A stretch of 64,000 nucleotides of DNA from Microbacterium sp. BH-3-3-3. Lineage in GTDB: Bacteria; Actinomycetota; Actinomycetes; Actinomycetales; Microbacteriaceae. A program made the translations under genes and the position numbers. Under the pieces are notes generated by a model. It worked only from the letters and a program-made list of their open reading frames with translations, was not told the DNA's origin and searched no databases. Positions 8,661 through 16,325 of the stretch are shown piece after piece. Within the stretch, counting starts at the first letter, position 1. Each line of letters starts with the position of its first letter. The DNA lies in NCBI RefSeq assembly GCF_007679045.1, contig NZ_VEFS01000003.1, positions 124,001-188,000 on the forward strand. The letters are read 5' to 3'.

Positions 8661-9901
8661 CGGGGCAGCACGTTCTGCCGCCAGCCGTCGTCGAGAGCCG
8701 GGACCCATTCGGCGGCGAGCTCGCCGTGGGCGTTGCGCGAGAGCTCGTCGTAGGGCGGCACGACCGGCGAGGTCGGCAGCGCATCGAAGAGTTCCCGATC
8801 CTCGGCCGACAAAGCGTCCAGATCGAGGACCGGGAACTGCCCCCACACCTCGGGCTCGGCCTTCTTCGCCTGCTGCTCGGGAGACAGCGCGACGTTCGCC
8901 ACGACCATCGCGCCCGCCGCGGCGTCGGAGTTGACGGGCAGTCCGAGGAAGCTGGCGTTGCCGACGGTGCCGTCCTCGAGTGTCAGGACCTTGGTCTGAG
9001 CGGGGTAGGTTCCGTCCGCCACGAGAGCGGTGAGGGTGGCCGGGCCGTACGTCATGGTCATGTCGATCTGACGGTCCGCGAAGAGCTGCCCGAGCTCCGT
9101 CTCGTTCGCGGGATAGGTGTCGCCCCCGCGCCACAGGTGGGGGGCGAGCTCGTCGAGGCGGTTCCACAGCGCGGGCGTGAGCTCGTCGTAGGCGTCTTGC
9201 GAGAACGCGGTGGGCACCTCGTCTGCCCCGCCGGAGACGCTCGCGAGCGCCTCGCGGACGAACACCGAGCCGGTGAAATCGGGCGGCGCCGGGTAGGTGA
9301 AGCGCCCGGGGTGAGCGTCGGCCCAGTCGAGCACGCCCGCGAGGGTGGTCGGCGGATCGGCGATCGCTTCGGCGTTGTAGGCCAGCGTGAACTGCGCCTT
9401 GTGCCACGGTGCCTCGCAGCCGTCGACCGGCGTGCCGAAGTCGGATTGCAGCAGAGGGTCGTCGGCGCCGGTGCCCGCCATCGACGGGAGCAGGCCGGTC
9501 CAGCCGCAGCGCCACGCTCCGGCCTCTTTGCCCGTGCGGAAGTTGTCGCCGTTGATCCACACGAGGTCGACGCTGCCGTCGTCGCGGCCGGCCTGGAGCT
9601 CGGTGAACACGCGGTTGAGCGCGTCGCGCGTGTCGGTGACCGGAACGCGCTCGAGGGTCACCCCGTATTCGGCGACCGCGGGGGTCAGCACATCGTCGAC
9701 GTAGGCGTTGCCCTGATCGTCACCGCCGTACATCCACAACTGCACGGTCTGGCCCCGGGCGGCCGAGAGAACGGCATCCCAGTCGGAGAACTCCGCCGTT
9801 TCGGGGGCGGCGGGTGCGGCGCACCCGGCGAGGGCGAAGAGGGCGGATGCCGTGGCCACGGTCATCGCGGCGAGTCGACGTCGGTGTCGAAGGGGGGTCA
9901 T
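8657..9901 (-). CDS. ABC transporter substrate-binding lipoprotein, YnjB-like
   Basis: A 414-residue lipoprotein: basic N-terminus, hydrophobic stretch and lipobox LAGC with Cys27 as the lipidated residue. The early block GQTVQLWMYGGDDQGN and the block SVDLVWINGDNFRTGKEAG closely resemble the E. coli YnjB family, whose ligand has not been proven. It delivers solute to the downstream permeases and ATPase in the same operon. The start at 9901 is the last ATG that keeps a complete signal peptide. Divergent from the TVP38 gene with overlapping -10 elements. Confidence 0.85.
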   Translation of the reverse strand: MTPLRHRRRLAAMTVATASALFALAGCAAPAAPETAEFSDWDAVLSAARGQTVQLWMYGGDDQGNAYVDDVLTPAVAEYGVTLERVPVTDTRDALNRVFTELQAGRDDGSVDLVWINGDNFRTGKEAGAWRCGWTGLLPSMAGTGADDPLLQSDFGTPVDGCEAPWHKAQFTLAYNAEAIADPPTTLAGVLDWADAHPGRFTYPAPPDFTGSVFVREALASVSGGADEVPTAFSQDAYDELTPALWNRLDELAPHLWRGGDTYPANETELGQLFADRQIDMTMTYGPATLTALVADGTYPAQTKVLTLEDGTVGNASFLGLPVNSDAAAGAMVVANVALSPEQQAKKAEPEVWGQFPVLDLDALSAEDRELFDALPTSPVVPPYDELSRNAHGELAAEWVPALDDGWRQNVLPR

Positions 9902-9946
9902 GAGGCTCCTCGGTCGGGACCGGCGACCGCAGGTCGCGTGCGGCTT

Positions 9947-9953
9947 TAGGGTA
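9947..9953. promoter_or_regulatory. Overlapping divergent -10 elements, YnjB-like gene / TVP38 gene
   Basis: TAGGGT (9947-9952, plus) and TACCCT (complement of 9948-9953, minus) overlap in the 73-base divergent gap. On the plus side the distance to the ATG leaves a short leader containing GGAGGG. Shared -10 DNA implies the two transcripts compete or are co-controlled. No clear -35 on either side. Confidence 0.45.
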
Positions 9954-9974
9954 TGGGGTAGCGGAGGGTGATCG

Positions 9975-10667
9975 ATGCAACCGAGCGGAACAGACGTGCC
10001 GGCGCGCGGGGCGAAGCGCCGACCCGTCCTCCGGTTGGTGCTTCTCTTCGTGTTCGTCGCCGTCGTCGCAACGGTTGGGTTCGTCTTCATGCCGCACGAC
10101 GTCGGGGAGATCCGCGCCTGGTCGAGCCAGGCCGGGTGGGCGGGCGCGGTGCTCTTCACCGTGCTCTACGCCGCGTTGACGCTCAGTCCGGCCCCGAAGA
10201 ACGTTCTGGGAATCGCGGCCGGACTGGTCTGGGGCTTCCCCGTCGCCTTCGCGATGGTCTACGTGGGCGCGTTGCTGGGGGCCGCGGCGTCGTTCCTGAT
10301 CGGGCGAGCGCTGGGCCGCGAGGCCGTAGAACGTTTCACGGGTGCGCGGGTGGCCCGCCTCGACGCCGCGATCGGCCGACGCGGACTCGTCGCCGTCTTG
10401 AGTGCACGGCTCATTCCGGTCATTCCGTTCACCCTCATCAACTACGGCGCGGGCCTGACCTCGGTTCGTCGGCGCGACTACGCGATCGGCACCGCGGTGG
10501 GCATTCTTCCGGGATCCGCCGCGTACGTCGCCCTCGGTGCGTTCGGTTGGGAGCTCGGTCCCGAGTTCTGGGTCGCGCTGGCCGCCGTCGGCGTGTTGCT
10601 GGCGGGAGGACTCGTCGTGGGGGCCGTCGTTCGGCGTCGCCGCAGCGCCGGAGCGCCCGATGCTTGA
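9975..10667 (+). CDS. TVP38/TMEM64 family membrane protein
   Basis: A 230-residue membrane protein of the TVP38/DedA-related (VTT domain) family. After a basic N-terminus and one helix come the reentrant-loop region SPAPKNVLGIAAGLVWGFPVAF, the helix with GALLGAAASFLIGRALGREA, and SARLIPVIPFTLINYGAGLT, the family's conserved arginine-proline motif. Family members are lipid scramblases or transport factors. It overlaps the following phosphatidyltransferase gene by eight bases, which supports a shared membrane-lipid role. Confidence 0.87.
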   Translation: MQPSGTDVPARGAKRRPVLRLVLLFVFVAVVATVGFVFMPHDVGEIRAWSSQAGWAGAVLFTVLYAALTLSPAPKNVLGIAAGLVWGFPVAFAMVYVGALLGAAASFLIGRALGREAVERFTGARVARLDAAIGRRGLVAVLSARLIPVIPFTLINYGAGLTSVRRRDYAIGTAVGILPGSAAYVALGAFGWELGPEFWVALAAVGVLLAGGLVVGAVVRRRRSAGAPDA

Positions 10668-11286
10668 CCGCACCATGCGCGCCGCGCTCTCCGCTCCGTT
10701 GGAGGCCGCAGCGGCGGCCCTCGATCGTCCGGGCATCACGCCCGATCGGCTGACGGTCGCGGGGCTCGTCCTCGCCCTCATCTCAGCGGGGGCCGCAGCG
10801 GCGCAGTGGTGGGGGGCGGCGGTTGTGCTGTGGCTGCTCTCTCGCGTCGCGGACGGGCTCGACGGCACCCTCGCGCGCCGGCGCCGCGCCCGAGGCCGGG
10901 GGAGTGAGAGCCACGCCGGGGGATTCCTCGACATCGCCGCCGACTTCATCGCCTACGGAGTGGGCGTCTTCGGCGTCGCGTGGGGGGCGACGGCGGCGTA
11001 CGGGGCGCCGTGGTGGCCGTTCCTGCTCGTGCTGGTCGCGTACTACGTCAACGGCACCGCCTTCCTGGCGTTCTCGTCGATCGCCGAACGCACCGGTCGT
11101 CAGCTGGACGATGGCCGATCCCTGTCGTTCCTCGGACGCATCGCGGAAGGCACCGAGACGATCATCGTGCACTCCCTCTGGCTCATCCTGCCGTTCTGGG
11201 CGTGGCAGATCGCCTTGGTGTGGAGCCTGTTCGTCGGGATCAGCGCCGCGCAACGCGTCGTGACCGGCTACCGCCTGCTGCGGTGA
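10660..11286 (+). CDS. CDP-alcohol phosphatidyltransferase family protein (YnjF-like context)
   Basis: A 208-residue membrane enzyme with the CDP-alcohol phosphatidyltransferase motif: DGLDGTLAR followed by GGFLDIAAD, giving the four metal-binding aspartates. The spacer between the AR and the second G is about 13 residues, longer than the usual eight. It would join a CDP-activated lipid to an alcohol acceptor, which is not identifiable. The start ATG lies inside the end of the TVP38 gene. In E. coli a CDP-alcohol transferase (ynjF) likewise sits beside ynjBCD. Confidence 0.85.
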   Translation: MLDRTMRAALSAPLEAAAAALDRPGITPDRLTVAGLVLALISAGAAAAQWWGAAVVLWLLSRVADGLDGTLARRRRARGRGSESHAGGFLDIAADFIAYGVGVFGVAWGATAAYGAPWWPFLLVLVAYYVNGTAFLAFSSIAERTGRQLDDGRSLSFLGRIAEGTETIIVHSLWLILPFWAWQIALVWSLFVGISAAQRVVTGYRLLR

Positions 11287-11296
11287 CGATCGCCGA

Positions 11297-12757
11297 TCAG
11301 GTGCGCCGCCGCCGTACGCGACGGAGCAGTCGGATCACCGCGGCCACCGCCCCGTGGCGCAAGGCGCTCTGCGCATCGCGAACGGCCGCGTTCCAGCCCG
11401 CGTCGGAGTAGGTCGGGTAGGCGTGCATGACGCCTGCGAGTGCGCGCACCGTGAGGCCGAGCGACACCGCCGTCGACAGCTCGCCCAGCGATTCGCCGGC
11501 CCTCGGTCCCACGATCGTGGCGCCGACCACGCGTCCCTTCCGGTCGACGGCGAGACGGGTGAAGCCGGCTGTGAGGTTCTCGGCGATCGCTCGGTCGAGG
11601 TCGTCGTGCCCGGTCTCGACCACGCGCAGCCCCGCGCTTTCGCCGACTGCGGTCGACACTCCCACCGCGGCGACCTCGGGGGAGGTGAACGTGACGCGCG
11701 GGACATCGTCGAGACGGATGCGTCGCGTCAAGCCGAGCACGGCATTTGTCGCGGCGACGCTGGCGAACATCCCCGCCGTGTGGGTGAAGCGCGGCAGGGG
11801 AGTGGCGTCACCGGCGGCGCGGATGCGCGGGTTGCTCGTGGCGAGAGTGCGATCGACCCGGATCGCTCCCGAGTCGTCGACCTCGACGCCCGCGGCATCC
11901 AGGCCCAATCCGGTGGTGTCGACGCGGCGTCCGAGCGCGGCCAGCACGCGGTCGGCGATCACGGTGGTGCCGTCGCTGAGACGGGCGAGCGTCCGTCCGC
12001 CCGTGTGCTCGGCCGTCTCGACGGTCGTGCCGACGCGCACCTCGACACCGTCGGCCCGGAGAGCGGCCATCACGAGAGCACTCGCCGCGGGATCCTCCTT
12101 CGGCAGCACGCGCTCCCCCCGGTGGACGAGGGTCACCCGGCTCCCCAGACGCGCCATCGCCTGGGCGATCTCGCATCCGACGGCGCCCGCACCGATGACC
12201 ATCAACGTCTCGGGGAGCTCCGTGAGATCCCACAACGTCTCGTTGGTGAGCAGGTCGTCGATCCCCGGCGGAACCATCGGAGAACTGCCGGTGGCGATGA
12301 GCGCGTCTCGGAAGCGGATGCCGACACCCTCGACCACCACCGACCGATGTCCGTCGAACCGAGCGCGGCCGCGCAGAGTGTGCACGCCCGTCTCCGCAAG
12401 CGTCTCGGGGGAGTCGACGGGTTCGATCTCGGCGATCGCCTGCTTCACGTGCGCCATTACCGCGGGGAAGTCGACACGCACCTCGCCCGCGTGCACGCCC
12501 AGTCGCGCGGCCGCTCGCGCATCGTGCGCCGCGTCGGCGGCCGCGATGAGCGCCTTGGAGGGCACGCAGCCCGTGTAGAGGCACTCCCCGCCGAAGCCGG
12601 ATGCCTCGATCAGCAGCACCCGCGCCCCGAGCGCCGCCGCGGTGCGGGCTCCCACCAGACCGGCGCTGCCCGCGCCCACGACGACGAGATCCCACTCGAC
12701 GCGGCCCGCCTCCGCCGAGGTCAGCGGACGGGCACGTCGAGGGGGCGAAGAGGTCAT
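11297..12757 (-). CDS. FAD-dependent pyridine nucleotide-disulfide oxidoreductase (MerA/Lpd-like)
   Basis: A 486-residue flavoprotein: FAD Rossmann motif VVGAGSAGLVGARTAA near the N-terminus, redox-active disulfide GGECLYTGCVPSKA, second nucleotide site VIGAGAVGCEIAQAMARLGSRVT, and the C-terminal dimerisation domain with MHAYPTYSDAGW in the place of the His-Glu pair. Most like the MerA-related oxidoreductases often found beside TVP38 genes. There is no N-terminal heavy-metal domain and no C-terminal vicinal Cys pair, so it is not a true mercuric reductase. Convergent with the phosphatidyltransferase, ten bases apart. Confidence 0.87.
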   Translation of the reverse strand: MTSSPPRRARPLTSAEAGRVEWDLVVVGAGSAGLVGARTAAALGARVLLIEASGFGGECLYTGCVPSKALIAAADAAHDARAAARLGVHAGEVRVDFPAVMAHVKQAIAEIEPVDSPETLAETGVHTLRGRARFDGHRSVVVEGVGIRFRDALIATGSSPMVPPGIDDLLTNETLWDLTELPETLMVIGAGAVGCEIAQAMARLGSRVTLVHRGERVLPKEDPAASALVMAALRADGVEVRVGTTVETAEHTGGRTLARLSDGTTVIADRVLAALGRRVDTTGLGLDAAGVEVDDSGAIRVDRTLATSNPRIRAAGDATPLPRFTHTAGMFASVAATNAVLGLTRRIRLDDVPRVTFTSPEVAAVGVSTAVGESAGLRVVETGHDDLDRAIAENLTAGFTRLAVDRKGRVVGATIVGPRAGESLGELSTAVSLGLTVRALAGVMHAYPTYSDAGWNAAVRDAQSALRHGAVAAVIRLLRRVRRRRT

Positions 12758-12763
12758 GCTCGA

Positions 12764-12773
12764 AGCCTAGGGT
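12764..12773. promoter_or_regulatory. Overlapping divergent -10 elements, MerA-like gene / methyltransferase gene
   Basis: On the minus strand TAGGCT (complement of 12764-12769) lies exactly six bases before the ATG at 12757, which places the start of RNA at the start codon (leaderless). On the plus strand TAGGGT (12768-12773) lies 22 bases before the methyltransferase ATG. The two boxes share CCTAGG-like DNA. Confidence 0.55.
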
Positions 12774-12795
12774 GGGGGAGAGAGGGGGTGGGGCG

Positions 12796-13476
12796 ATGAC
12801 GACACCACTGCGTCGCTACGGCGTGGGCGCTCGATGGTACGACGTGCTGTCGGGGGAGCGATGGGTGTACGGGGCGGGCCGTGAGGCCGGCATCCGCCTT
12901 CTGGACCTTCACCCCGGAGACGTCGTGATCGACCTCGGATGCGGCACGGGTCTGAACTTCGCCGGTCTCGTGGCCGCCGTCGGGCCGACGGGTCGCGTGA
13001 TCGGCATCGATCGCAGCGCCGACATGCTGGCCGTCGCGCGCCGTCGTGTCTCCGCCGCGGGGTGGGACGCGGTCGTGACGCTCCTGGCAGCCGACGCCGC
13101 CACCGTCGACCCCCGCGAGATCCTCGCCGCGACCGGCGGACGGGGAGCGGATGCCGTGTTCTCCACCTATGCGCTCAGCGTGATCCCGCATCGAGATGAG
13201 GCGTGGCGTCGCGCGTGCGCCGCCGTGCGGCCGGGCGGACGCGCCGGCATCGTCGACATGCAGCGACCGCGGGGCCGGTGGCGACTGCTCGAACCCCTCG
13301 CTCTTCTCGCCTGCGCGACCGGGGGTGCCGACATCGACGCGCACCCGTGGCATCTGCTCGAACGCGACGCGGCCGACCCGCGCGAAATCGGCAGGGCCGA
13401 GCGCAAGGGCGGTCATCTGGTGGCCGTGGCCGCCGACCTCGCCGACCGGGTCACCCTCGGCGCGGATTCGGCGTGA
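12796..13476 (+). CDS. Class I SAM-dependent methyltransferase
   Basis: A 226-residue methyltransferase. VVIDLGCGTGLNFAGL is motif I (SAM binding), RVIGIDRSADMLAVARRRV is motif II, and GADAVFSTYALSVIP is the motif IV region. The 'GCGTGLN' form occurs in lipid and quinone methyltransferases such as UbiE and PmtA relatives, which would fit the nearby phosphatidyltransferase, but the substrate is inference. The start at 12796 follows a purine-rich GAGAGGGGG. The MFS gene follows after ten bases, so the two are co-transcribed. Confidence 0.82.
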   Translation: MTTPLRRYGVGARWYDVLSGERWVYGAGREAGIRLLDLHPGDVVIDLGCGTGLNFAGLVAAVGPTGRVIGIDRSADMLAVARRRVSAAGWDAVVTLLAADAATVDPREILAATGGRGADAVFSTYALSVIPHRDEAWRRACAAVRPGGRAGIVDMQRPRGRWRLLEPLALLACATGGADIDAHPWHLLERDAADPREIGRAERKGGHLVAVAADLADRVTLGADSA

Positions 13477-13486
13477 GGGGCCCGTC

Positions 13487-14806
13487 ATGAACCCGCCGTC
13501 GTCTTCGTCGGGGCCTCGGGTCGCGGCGTCGGGCTCCGGTGCCGTCATCGTGGCCCAGCTCCTTCTGCGGACCGCCTCGGCCGCCGGGGCGCTCGCGCTG
13601 GGGTCGTACTTCGTCGATCTCTCGCGGCAGGGCACGTCGGTGGGGGCACTGCTGCTGGGAATTCTGTCGGCCGTCAGCTTTCTGGCGGAGCTCGTGCTCG
13701 CGCCGGTCGCCGGATCGGCGAGCGATCGGCGCGGGCGCCGGGTCTTCCTCATCGCAGCCCCGCTCCTCGCGGCCGGCGGCGTCCTGTTGACCCCCGGAGC
13801 CTCGGTGCTGGCGGCGGTTCCCCCGCTCGCGTTGGTCGTGGTGATCGTCGGCAGCTCGCGACTGCTCGACGGCGCGGGCGCCGCGATTTCGGCCCCCGCG
13901 ACACTCGGGCTTCTGGCTGACGCCACCGACGGCGACCGGCGGCGTCGCGGGCGGCTGACGAGCCTCTACGAATTGTCCTCGTCGGGCGGAATCGCCCTCG
14001 GAGCCGTGGCGGGCCCGTTGCTCTACGGCGCGCTCGGTCTCTGGACGTTCGTCGCCCTGGCCGTCGTGTACGTCGCGACCGCCATTCTCGTCTTCGCTCG
14101 TGTTCGTCCCGCGGCCGCGCTCACGCAACCCGCCTCGCGCGTCTCGCTCCGCGAACGGGTGGGGGTCCTGGCCCAGCCTCGGCTCCTCGCGTTCCTTCCG
14201 GCATGGATCGCCGTGAACGCGATCCTCGGAACGTGGGTCACCTCGCAGATCACGTTCGTCCTCGCCGGAGACGTCACCGTCGACGACCAGCTGTTCCCCG
14301 GGGCGTTCCGCGGCGATGAGGCGGGACTATCCGCCGTCTTGGGCGTCTACGTGCTGTTCTTCAGCGCCTGCATCGTGTTCTGGGCCTTCTTCATCGGCCG
14401 GTTCCCGACGCTTCCCGTGTTGTTCGTCACGGTGGCCGGAGCCATGCTGGCATCCTTCGGATTGCTCCTCGCCAATCACGGAGCGTCCCTCGTGGTCGTC
14501 CTTCCGATGGTCGCGGTGGGCGTGTTCCTCGAGGCCGGATTCACGCCCGCCGCCCTCATCCATCTCAGTGAGATCTCGGCGGATCATCGCGACGATCGTG
14601 GTCTCATCATGGGCGCGTACTCGGTCGTCGTGGGAGCGGGCTACCTTCTCGGCAACGTGCTCGGGGGAGTTTTCGCCGAGTGGCTGCTCTTCGACGGGCT
14701 CGCGCTGCTCACCATCGGCCTCGCCGGTGTCGCCCTGCTCTCCGTCGTCGGCATGTCGGTGACCGAGGCGGCGCTGCGTCGACGAGAGCGAGCCATACCC
14801 GGCTGA
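13487..14806 (+). CDS. MFS transporter
   Basis: A 439-residue transporter with twelve predicted helices. The loop after helix 2 has the MFS motif (GSASDRRGRRVFLIAA), and the second half repeats the pattern. The extra region VLAGDVTVDDQLFPGAFRGDE between helices 7 and 8 is an unusual long outer loop. The ATG at 13487 has GAGGGG seven bases upstream. Probably an exporter for a small molecule linked to the upstream methyltransferase; that link is inference from the ten-base spacing. Confidence 0.82.
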   Translation: MNPPSSSSGPRVAASGSGAVIVAQLLLRTASAAGALALGSYFVDLSRQGTSVGALLLGILSAVSFLAELVLAPVAGSASDRRGRRVFLIAAPLLAAGGVLLTPGASVLAAVPPLALVVVIVGSSRLLDGAGAAISAPATLGLLADATDGDRRRRGRLTSLYELSSSGGIALGAVAGPLLYGALGLWTFVALAVVYVATAILVFARVRPAAALTQPASRVSLRERVGVLAQPRLLAFLPAWIAVNAILGTWVTSQITFVLAGDVTVDDQLFPGAFRGDEAGLSAVLGVYVLFFSACIVFWAFFIGRFPTLPVLFVTVAGAMLASFGLLLANHGASLVVVLPMVAVGVFLEAGFTPAALIHLSEISADHRDDRGLIMGAYSVVVGAGYLLGNVLGGVFAEWLLFDGLALLTIGLAGVALLSVVGMSVTEAALRRRERAIPG

Positions 14807-14877
14807 GATGGTGAGCCGCGGGCTGGTCGAGCCGACGCGTCGTCGAGATCAGCCTGGGATGATGCCGACCGCCGGTG

Positions 14878-15492
14878 TCATGCCACCGCCCCCACGCCCA
14901 GGCCGGCGTGTCCGTGAAGGATGCGACGCAGCTCTCTCAGGGCGGTTCGCGTGCGGGATTTCACCGTCCCCAGGGGCTGGCCGAGGCGGGCCGCGATCTG
15001 CGACTGCGTGAGGCCGGCGGTGTAGGCCAGCTCCACACAGAGCCGCTGATCGGGGGAGAGCTGAGCCAGAGCGGCGTGAAGGTGCGCGCGTTCGAGGTAG
15101 TGGTCGACGGCATCCGAGGCCACGTCGGCGTCCCAGACGAGAGCTCTCGATCCCACGTGCCGGTCCCGGTCGTGAGACGCCTGCGTCGCCCTCACGCAGT
15201 CGACGGCTCGGCGATACGCGATCGTGCTGATCCACGCCTGCAGGCTGCCCTTCGAGGCGACGAATCTCGACGCGTTCTGCCAGACGTAGACGTACACCTC
15301 TTGGAGCACCTCTTCGGCCAGAGCGCGATTCACGACCACCCGGAGCACCACTCCGAACACCCGGGCGGAGGTGAGGTCGTACAGCTGGGCGAACGCTGCG
15401 CGATCGCCCTCTGCGACGGCGGCCGCCAGAGCGCTCAGGGTGTCGACGGCGTGATCATCGACGTCGTCGGTGTGCGGAGCGCGAGCGGCCAT
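14878..15492 (-). CDS. ECF sigma factor, SigK-like
   Basis: A 204-residue sigma-70 family protein of the ECF group. Region 2 spans about residues 28-95 (FAQLYDLTSARVFGVV, then AEEVLQEVYVYVWQNASRF), and region 4 about 135-190 (LSPDQRLCVELAYTAGLTQSQIAARLGQPLGTVKSR, a helix-turn-helix for the -35 box). Overall it resembles mycobacterial SigK. SigK-type factors normally sit next to a membrane anti-sigma factor (RskA); no such gene is next to it here, so control must lie elsewhere or differ. Convergent with the MFS gene. Confidence 0.85.
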   Translation of the reverse strand: MAARAPHTDDVDDHAVDTLSALAAAVAEGDRAAFAQLYDLTSARVFGVVLRVVVNRALAEEVLQEVYVYVWQNASRFVASKGSLQAWISTIAYRRAVDCVRATQASHDRDRHVGSRALVWDADVASDAVDHYLERAHLHAALAQLSPDQRLCVELAYTAGLTQSQIAARLGQPLGTVKSRTRTALRELRRILHGHAGLGVGAVA

Positions 15493-15638
15493 GAGGTGAT
15501 GCTGACAGATAATCTCAGCGGTGAATCAGCACTTGCTTGCGCCGTTGGAGTATGCATCTGAATGAAGTCTGGTTCACCTGGGTCGGAGCCGACTGCAGCG
15601 GTCGGTCGCCGTCGTTTTAGGTGCGCCGATAATGCACA

Positions 15639-16202
15639 TTATGTCAGTTTGTTCCGGTGGCCGTCGGTTCCGAAAGGTGTGGTCGCCTCCCCTGCGAGCG
15701 GGACCGGCGCGACTCGGGCCCGGCGGTAGCGTGCCCATCCGTCCCCCTCGGGTGCGTCCCACTGAAAGCTGGCACCCGCGCGGTTCAGTAGATCGTGCTC
15801 GTCCTTCGTCACCCAGCACTTCTGCGTCAGAGTGTCGAGGATGCGCAGCAGATGCTCCGGTGACGTCGCCGGCCCGTCGGCAATCGGCCCCCGGTGGCTG
15901 TTCGAACGAGGATCCGCTTGATAGGGGTCGACGATCTCGATCACGATCCGCTTGATCGGAATCACGTGCTCGACGACTCGCTCGCTGACGGGAAGTCGCA
16001 GGGCGTCGCTCGTGGCGAAGGTGACCCGATATCCGTCGTCCAATCCGCTGAGCATCTGCCGTAGCCGACTCGGATAGCCGGCAGACCCCTTCGACCACAA
16101 ACGCCCTCCCGACCTGAGGAATGGGCGCACCTCGGATTCGATGAATTCGAAGACGCCCGTCGCTATTCGCAGGCGACGGTCATTGCCGGGCGAAGTAGTC
16201 AT
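15639..16202 (-). CDS. Hypothetical protein, 187 residues
   Basis: I do not recognise a family. The protein is soluble, without signal peptide or helix strong enough to span a membrane. It has a basic N-terminal third with RSGGRLWSKGSAGYPSRL, a hydrophobic strand-like stretch VIPIKRIVIEIVD, and an acidic-aromatic end AGASFQWDAPEGDGW. Codon use is less biased to G/C than in neighbouring core genes. It lies 123 bases downstream of the GIY-YIG gene on the same strand, so they may be transcribed together. Start 16202 is the only good ATG. Confidence 0.5.
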   Translation of the reverse strand: MTTSPGNDRRLRIATGVFEFIESEVRPFLRSGGRLWSKGSAGYPSRLRQMLSGLDDGYRVTFATSDALRLPVSERVVEHVIPIKRIVIEIVDPYQADPRSNSHRGPIADGPATSPEHLLRILDTLTQKCWVTKDEHDLLNRAGASFQWDAPEGDGWARYRRARVAPVPLAGEATTPFGTDGHRNKLT

Positions 16203-16325
16203 CCCGTGAGTCTCCCACCGCTTTCGGCGTGATGCGCTGAGCCCGGTGTCATCTCGATCGCGATGGGGTGCGCCCCCGCTTGGCGGACACTCCCCCGTTC
16301 AGGCGTGCGAACGCGTGTGCCGCGC

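Noticed and set aside
11297..12757. Mercuric reductase as part of a mer operon
   Set aside because: No merR, merT, merP or merB genes nearby, and no heavy-metal domain or C-terminal Cys pair.
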